A stretch of DNA of 64,000 nucleotides from NCBI RefSeq assembly GCF_013374115.1, contig NZ_AP022673.1, forward strand, positions 1,516,501 to 1,580,500, read 5' to 3'. The DNA comes from Sphingomonas sp. HMP9 (GTDB taxonomy: Bacteria; Pseudomonadota; Alphaproteobacteria; Sphingomonadales; Sphingomonadaceae). The notes beneath the pieces are model-generated. The model saw only the letters and a program-made list of their open reading frames with translations. It made no database searches and had not been told where the DNA came from. Positions 60,345-64,000 of this stretch are shown piece by piece. Numbering within the stretch: position 1 is the first letter of the stretch; each line of letters opens with the position of its first letter. The position numbers and the translations under genes are program-made.

Positions 60345-62347
60345 AACGCCTGCCCCAGCGACACGTACACAGCGATGCGGCTGTCACCCGGTTGCGGGTT
60401 GATCGGCGTGCCGACGTCGAGGCGGATCGGGCCGAAGTTAGAATAATAGCGCACGCCGATTCCGGTGCCGTATTGCAGCCCGGTGAACTTGGGCAGCGGC
60501 GAGGTGTAGATATTGCCCGCGTCGAGGAACGGCACGATCCCGAAACTGCCCAGGACGCGCACCCGCGCCTCGATCGAGAATTCGGTCAGGCTGCGCCCGC
60601 CAATTGGATCGTTGTTGGGATCGCGCGGACCGATCGCCTGATAGCCATAACCGCGCACCGACGCGCCGCCGCCCGCATAGAAGCGCCGCGACGGCGCCAC
60701 CTGATCGCGCGGCGCGCCCACTATGGTGCCGAGCCGGGTGCGCGCGGCGAGCACCACGCGCTCGCCGAACGGCTGGTACACGCTCCCATCGAACTGCGTC
60801 CGCGCATACCCGAACACCGAGCCCTGCAGCGACACCTCGGGGCTGAGCCGCCCCCCAAGGCGGAAGCCCTTGGTCGGGTTGAGCAGATCGTCCGAGCCAT
60901 CGTAATTGAGGCTGGTCGGCAGCGCGCCGATGAAGAACGTGCGGCGGCGTGGCGCGCCGGTCGACAGGATCACGTCGCGCTCGTCCGACGCCAGCAGTTC
61001 GGCACCAACCGACCACGTCCAGGTCTTCTGGAAGAAGATGTTGGTCTGCCGCTCCAGGCTGCCCGCGAGCGAGAACGTCTTGGCGTCATAGGCGTCGCGG
61101 TTGGTGTGCACGCCGGACGCCTGAAGCGTCAGCACCCGGTCGCGCGCCTGGAAATTGTTGCGCCGGAACACGATCGAACCAAGCTGTTCCTGCGTCCCCA
61201 GCACGCCGCGCAGCGTCAGCGCACCTTCGGGTGGAAACAGGTTGCGGTGCGTCCAGCTGAGTTCCGCGCGCGCGCCTTCGCCGGTGCCGTAACCGAGCTC
61301 GCCTGCGACGGTATGGGGTGGCGCAGGGTCAAGCTTCACCGCGACGTCGACCGTGTCGGGCGTGCCCCCCTGCACTGGCTTCAGATCGACCGAGGACACC
61401 AGGCTGGTCTGGATCAGCGCGCGGCGAAGATCGTCGAGCTTGGTCGCGTCGTACAGGTCGCCGGGCGAGAATCGCGCAATCTCCGCCACATGATCCGCGT
61501 CGAACACGCGGTTGCCGGGCAGCGCGATGACCTGGCCGAATTTTCGCGCGCCGCCGGGCTGTACCGACAGGTCGAGCGTCGCGGTGCGCGTGGCGTGATC
61601 GACGACGATCGCCGGATCGCCGACCTTGGCGAACGGAAAGCCCTCCCGGCCGATCTGCGTCGTTAGCTTGGCCTGCCCTGCGACGATCGCATCGGAGTTG
61701 ACAGGATCCTCGGGCTTCACGCCGAACGCGGTCACGAGCTCCGGTGCCTTGTCACCCGCCGCGGCGATGCCGTCGATCGTCACCCCCTTGAACGTGTAAA
61801 GCATGCCCGGAGTCGCCGACAGAACGACCATCGGCTTGGCGCCAGGCTCGACCCGCGTGACGACGGTGGCGTCGTAATAGCCCTGCGCACGAAGCAGGCT
61901 GTTGAGCAGGTCGGCGTCCTCGCGCGCCCGGCGATCGAGTTGCGCGGCGTTGGCGGCTTGGTGATCGTTCGCGTCGAGCGTCGACAGTGCAGCGAACCGC
62001 TGGCGCAACAGCGCGTCGTCGATGCCGCCGATGCCGTCGATCCGCCAGACGTAGCGGCTCTCGGCATTGGCATCGACGGCAGCGATGGTGGCCGCCGGGT
62101 CCATCGGCGATGCCGCGAGATCGGGCCAGGCGACGCCGATATCTGGCAGCGCAGCGAGCGGGGAATTGGGATCGAGCGATATCGGCGTGTCGGCGGTCGC
62201 TTCCGCTTGCGAATTGGCGGGGATCTGGGCGGGAGCAGGCGCGGCTTGTGCGCCTGCGGCTGGCACGCCCGCACCCGATACCGCACCGGCTGTCGTCAAA
62301 ACGAAAAAGGCGGCGGCCGGCCCGGCTCGCCCGACGCGGAATACCAT
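60341..62347 (-). CDS. tamA: TamA/BamA-family outer-membrane protein
   Basis: 668 residues. Signal peptide (AGPAAAFFVLTTAGAVSGAG), a long Ala/Pro linker, POTRA domains (about 105-320), then a 16-strand barrel with GVRYYSNFGPIRLDVGTPINP and the C-terminal aromatic IAVYVSLGQAF. The barrel motif RFYAGGGASVRGYGYQ is the conserved Omp85 loop-6 V-R-G-Y. It forms the outer-membrane part of the Tam complex with TamB. Confidence 0.93.
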   Translation of the reverse strand: MVFRVGRAGPAAAFFVLTTAGAVSGAGVPAAGAQAAPAPAQIPANSQAEATADTPISLDPNSPLAALPDIGVAWPDLAASPMDPAATIAAVDANAESRYVWRIDGIGGIDDALLRQRFAALSTLDANDHQAANAAQLDRRAREDADLLNSLLRAQGYYDATVVTRVEPGAKPMVVLSATPGMLYTFKGVTIDGIAAAGDKAPELVTAFGVKPEDPVNSDAIVAGQAKLTTQIGREGFPFAKVGDPAIVVDHATRTATLDLSVQPGGARKFGQVIALPGNRVFDADHVAEIARFSPGDLYDATKLDDLRRALIQTSLVSSVDLKPVQGGTPDTVDVAVKLDPAPPHTVAGELGYGTGEGARAELSWTHRNLFPPEGALTLRGVLGTQEQLGSIVFRRNNFQARDRVLTLQASGVHTNRDAYDAKTFSLAGSLERQTNIFFQKTWTWSVGAELLASDERDVILSTGAPRRRTFFIGALPTSLNYDGSDDLLNPTKGFRLGGRLSPEVSLQGSVFGYARTQFDGSVYQPFGERVVLAARTRLGTIVGAPRDQVAPSRRFYAGGGASVRGYGYQAIGPRDPNNDPIGGRSLTEFSIEARVRVLGSFGIVPFLDAGNIYTSPLPKFTGLQYGTGIGVRYYSNFGPIRLDVGTPINPQPGDSRIAVYVSLGQAF

Positions 62348-62479
62348 GTTCGGCTCCTAGCCGGGCTTGTCGTTCCGGAACAGTATCTAACGCCGTATTT
62401 CTGCCACGTTTCATCCGGGTACGGGAACAGCCCTTGCGTGTGGCTGGCGTCCAGCGGCGGCGCATGGCAAGGCATGATC

Positions 62480-62680
62480 ATGCCCGACCCGAATTCCCGC
62501 GACACCCTGCCCCCCCCCCACAAGGATCCGAGCGCTGCGGGCGGGTTCCTCGTTGCGCTTGGCATGCTCGGCGGCGCGGGAATCGGCTTTGCGATCGGGC
62601 AGGCGACGCCGGGGTTTCTGATCGGGACCGGCGTCGGCGTGCTGGCCGCGGTGTTGGTTTGGGTGCGGGACCGGCGGTAA
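62480..62680 (+). CDS. Small glycine-rich membrane protein
   Basis: 66 residues. A polar N-terminus (MPDPNSRDTLPPPHKDPSAA) is followed by two hydrophobic glycine-rich helices (FLVALGMLGGAGIGFAIG, FLIGTGVGVLAAVLVWV), ending VRDRR. Not recognised as a named family. I chose the ATG at 62480, which has AAGG about 6 bases upstream; an ATG at 62474 is also possible. It diverges from tamA. Confidence 0.65.
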   Translation: MPDPNSRDTLPPPHKDPSAAGGFLVALGMLGGAGIGFAIGQATPGFLIGTGVGVLAAVLVWVRDRR

Positions 62681-62790
62681 CCGACGCTCACCCACCTATC
62701 CGCAGGCCTATCCGCCCGCCTTTCCGCAAGCCTTCCTTCTAACTTCCGTCCGCCTTTCGGCAGACCTTCCGCCAGCCTTCCGCTCGTCCC
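62681..62790. repeat. Degenerate tandem repeat, CCTTCCGC type
   Basis: About nine imperfect units of 10-13 bp, each close to CCTWTCCGC or CTTCCGC (for example CCTATCCGCC, CCTTTCCGCA, CCTTCCGCCA). No gene overlaps it. Further on AGCTGTCGGGTAGCTGTCGAGTAGC shows a second short repeat. Purpose unknown. Confidence 0.55.
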
Positions 62791-62968
62791 GAGCAGCTGT
62801 CGGGTAGCTGTCGAGTAGCTCCAACGGAGCGTATCGGGACGGCGTATCGAAGGACGGGTTGTCGCAAGTCTATACGCGCCCTCGATACGCTTCCCGCGGC
62901 TCTACCCGGTCGCTACTCGGCACGAACGGGTCTCGGTGAAGGGTCTTGTTACGCCAATCCCGTACCGA
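62791..62968. other. Gap before the RNase T2 stop
   Basis: Includes GTATCGGGACGGCGTATCGA and similar GTATCG echoes but no gene or clear terminator that I can see. Confidence 0.4.
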
Positions 62969-63694
62969 CTACCGGCTCCCGCGCCAGATCTGAAGCGGCG
63001 CGCTCGGGTTCAGCCCCCCCTGATGCACCGGGCAGCGGCGGTAGCGAAAGCGGCGGTCGAGACAGATCCAGACCTCGTCGAGCCAACCCTGCTTCGACGC
63101 AGTGACTCGCATCATCTCCGCCTTCAGGCCGGGATTGACGCCCGCCATCGCCGCAGCGAACCGCCCTGCCGTCAACGGCGCGCGCGACAAGGCATCCATG
63201 TCGGGATAGCGGAGCTTGCCGTACAGCCCGGCCGACTGGTTGAAATACTTGGCGGGACGGTAGCCGGGCATGCAGGTGCCGTGCTTGGCCCATTCGTGCT
63301 GGAGTAGTTGCGCGGACGGCGTCGTGCACAGATGCGCGCGGATCACCGTCGGCGGCACGAACTGCGCCGCACGACAATATTGTGGCCAGTCCTTGTCGAC
63401 GCCGTCTGGCCAGAGCCCGTGGAGCGTGAACCCGAACCGGTTGCCCGAACCGCACTGGAAGGCCGATCCTGCGCGGTCGCCATTGTCGCGGCAATATTGC
63501 GGCGCCCAGGTGATCGCGAGCGTGTAGCTGCCGATCGGGATATCGCGCTTCGGCTGGCTTTCGGACGGCAGGTCCGGGCGGACGCGCTCGACCGAGGCCG
63601 GGGTCGAGCATTGATAGGCCTGCGCCTGCACGACGCTCGGTACCGCGATCGCCATCGCCAGCGCAACAGGGCCCAGGGTCAGTCTGGAGATCAT
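62969..63694 (-). CDS. Ribonuclease T2 family protein
   Basis: 241 residues. Signal peptide (LGPVALAMAIAVPSVVQAQA), then both catalytic segments: CAS I FTLHGLWPD (89-97, His92) and CAS II HEWAKHGTC (133-141). Several cysteines fit the usual disulfides. It cuts single-stranded RNA to 3' nucleotides, in the periplasm or outside. The stop lies before a repeat-rich gap. It overlaps the upstream gene by 4 bp. Confidence 0.93.
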   Translation of the reverse strand: MISRLTLGPVALAMAIAVPSVVQAQAYQCSTPASVERVRPDLPSESQPKRDIPIGSYTLAITWAPQYCRDNGDRAGSAFQCGSGNRFGFTLHGLWPDGVDKDWPQYCRAAQFVPPTVIRAHLCTTPSAQLLQHEWAKHGTCMPGYRPAKYFNQSAGLYGKLRYPDMDALSRAPLTAGRFAAAMAGVNPGLKAEMMRVTASKQGWLDEVWICLDRRFRYRRCPVHQGGLNPSAPLQIWRGSR

Positions 63695-64000
63695 GCGACG
63701 GCTCCTTCGTCGGTATCCGTATCAAACCAGGCTTTGCTGGCAGGCAGGAAGAGGTGGACGGTGGCCGCGACGTAGAGCGCGTTTGCGATCAGCGCGAGGA
63801 CCGTCGCGGTGCCGAGAATGGCGCTTCCGGTGGCGAGCGCGCCCAGTGACTGGACGGCGGCGTACGCCGACAAGGCGGCAAGGACGACCACCACCCATTT
63901 GGCGACGACGCTCGGCGCGCGCGCGGTGAAATACCAGAGCAGGACCGTCACCGCGATCCCGATGGCCTGGAACGTCGGCAATATCCACGTCGCCTTGGCC
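63691..64000 (-). CDS. Small membrane protein, 5' end cut by the window
   Basis: About 103 residues visible with three or four hydrophobic helices (IAVTVLLWYFTA, WVVVVLAALSAYAAV, LATGSAILGTATVLALIANALYVAATVHLFL). The frame stays open to the window edge, and the residues before the internal TTG (AKATWILPTFQ) look natural. The last base of the window fits the G of an ATG at 64000-64002, so the true start is probably just outside. Its stop overlaps the RNase T2 start (ATGA). Unknown function. Confidence 0.7.
   Translation of the reverse strand, partial: AKATWILPTFQAIGIAVTVLLWYFTARAPSVVAKWVVVVLAALSAYAAVQSLGALATGSAILGTATVLALIANALYVAATVHLFLPASKAWFDTDTDEGAVA

Overview
The window is a GC-rich, densely packed piece of chromosome from an alphaproteobacterium, almost certainly a sphingomonad (Sphingomonas or a close relative). 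The support is: a complete EcfG-NepR-PhyR-PhyP general stress response locus of the Sphingomonas type, a DUF6356 protein, several small exported proteins carrying an E-I-V-V-C-G motif that I associate with sphingomonads, a large TonB-dependent receptor, and nagZ, scpA, scpB, tatA, tatB, tatC in the order usual for the class. There are no rRNA or tRNA genes, no CRISPR array, no prophage and no insertion sequence that I can see.

Layout. 1-3.2 kb: end of phoH, ybeY, a CorC-type CBS protein and a membrane-anchored sorbosone-dehydrogenase-like protein. 3.4-8.1 kb: a flavin-type PNPOx protein, a chromosomal ccdAB module with a probable leaderless promoter, tldD, a zinc-finger protein, an orphan ABC ATPase, and an AT-rich foreign-looking gene bracketed by GATGCAAAA palindromes. 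8.5-19.8 kb: nadB, a class A beta-lactamase-like lipoprotein, an M20 amidohydrolase, a HerA-like ATPase, degP-hflC-hflK on the minus strand facing mrp, and a CoA-binding protein. 19.9-25.5 kb: three tandem genes of the EIVVCG family, homoserine dehydrogenase and glnD. 25.6-34.3 kb: TonB receptor, infC (probable AUA start) and thrS, then ldcA divergent from a MurC/Mpl-like ligase, which looks like a murein recycling pair. 34.5-46.3 kb: membrane protein plus HTH regulator, ABHD10-like hydrolase and TPR protein, fatty acid desaturase, GNAT-like protein, an erpA-xth-transporter-EIVVCG run, an M23 peptidase, bcp and glnE.

46.3-50.6 kb is the most interesting part. On the minus strand lie ecfG, a 45-residue single-pass membrane protein and phyR; on the plus strand lie nepR, the kinase-like phyP (degenerate ATPase domain), then an unannotated small RNA and an entericidin lipoprotein gene. 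The small RNA has an EcfG-type promoter (GGAAC-N17-GTT) and two hairpins, each showing a run of cytosines in its loop, the second being its terminator. That matches what is known of GsrN, the general stress sRNA of Caulobacter, in architecture and in position.

50.7-64 kb: tatCBA and scpBA, a ParD-like antitoxin gene one base from a methionine aminopeptidase gene, nagZ, the tamB-tamA pair, a small glycine-rich membrane protein, an RNase T2 and a partial membrane protein.

Intergenic DNA is peppered with short palindromic repeats. Five are about 105-bp elements with a core CCCCGGCGAAGGCCGGGG at each end in inverted order; five more belong to a related GTCATCC/TCCCGCGAAAGCGGGA class. They sit between genes only and often between convergent genes, where they may also act as terminators.
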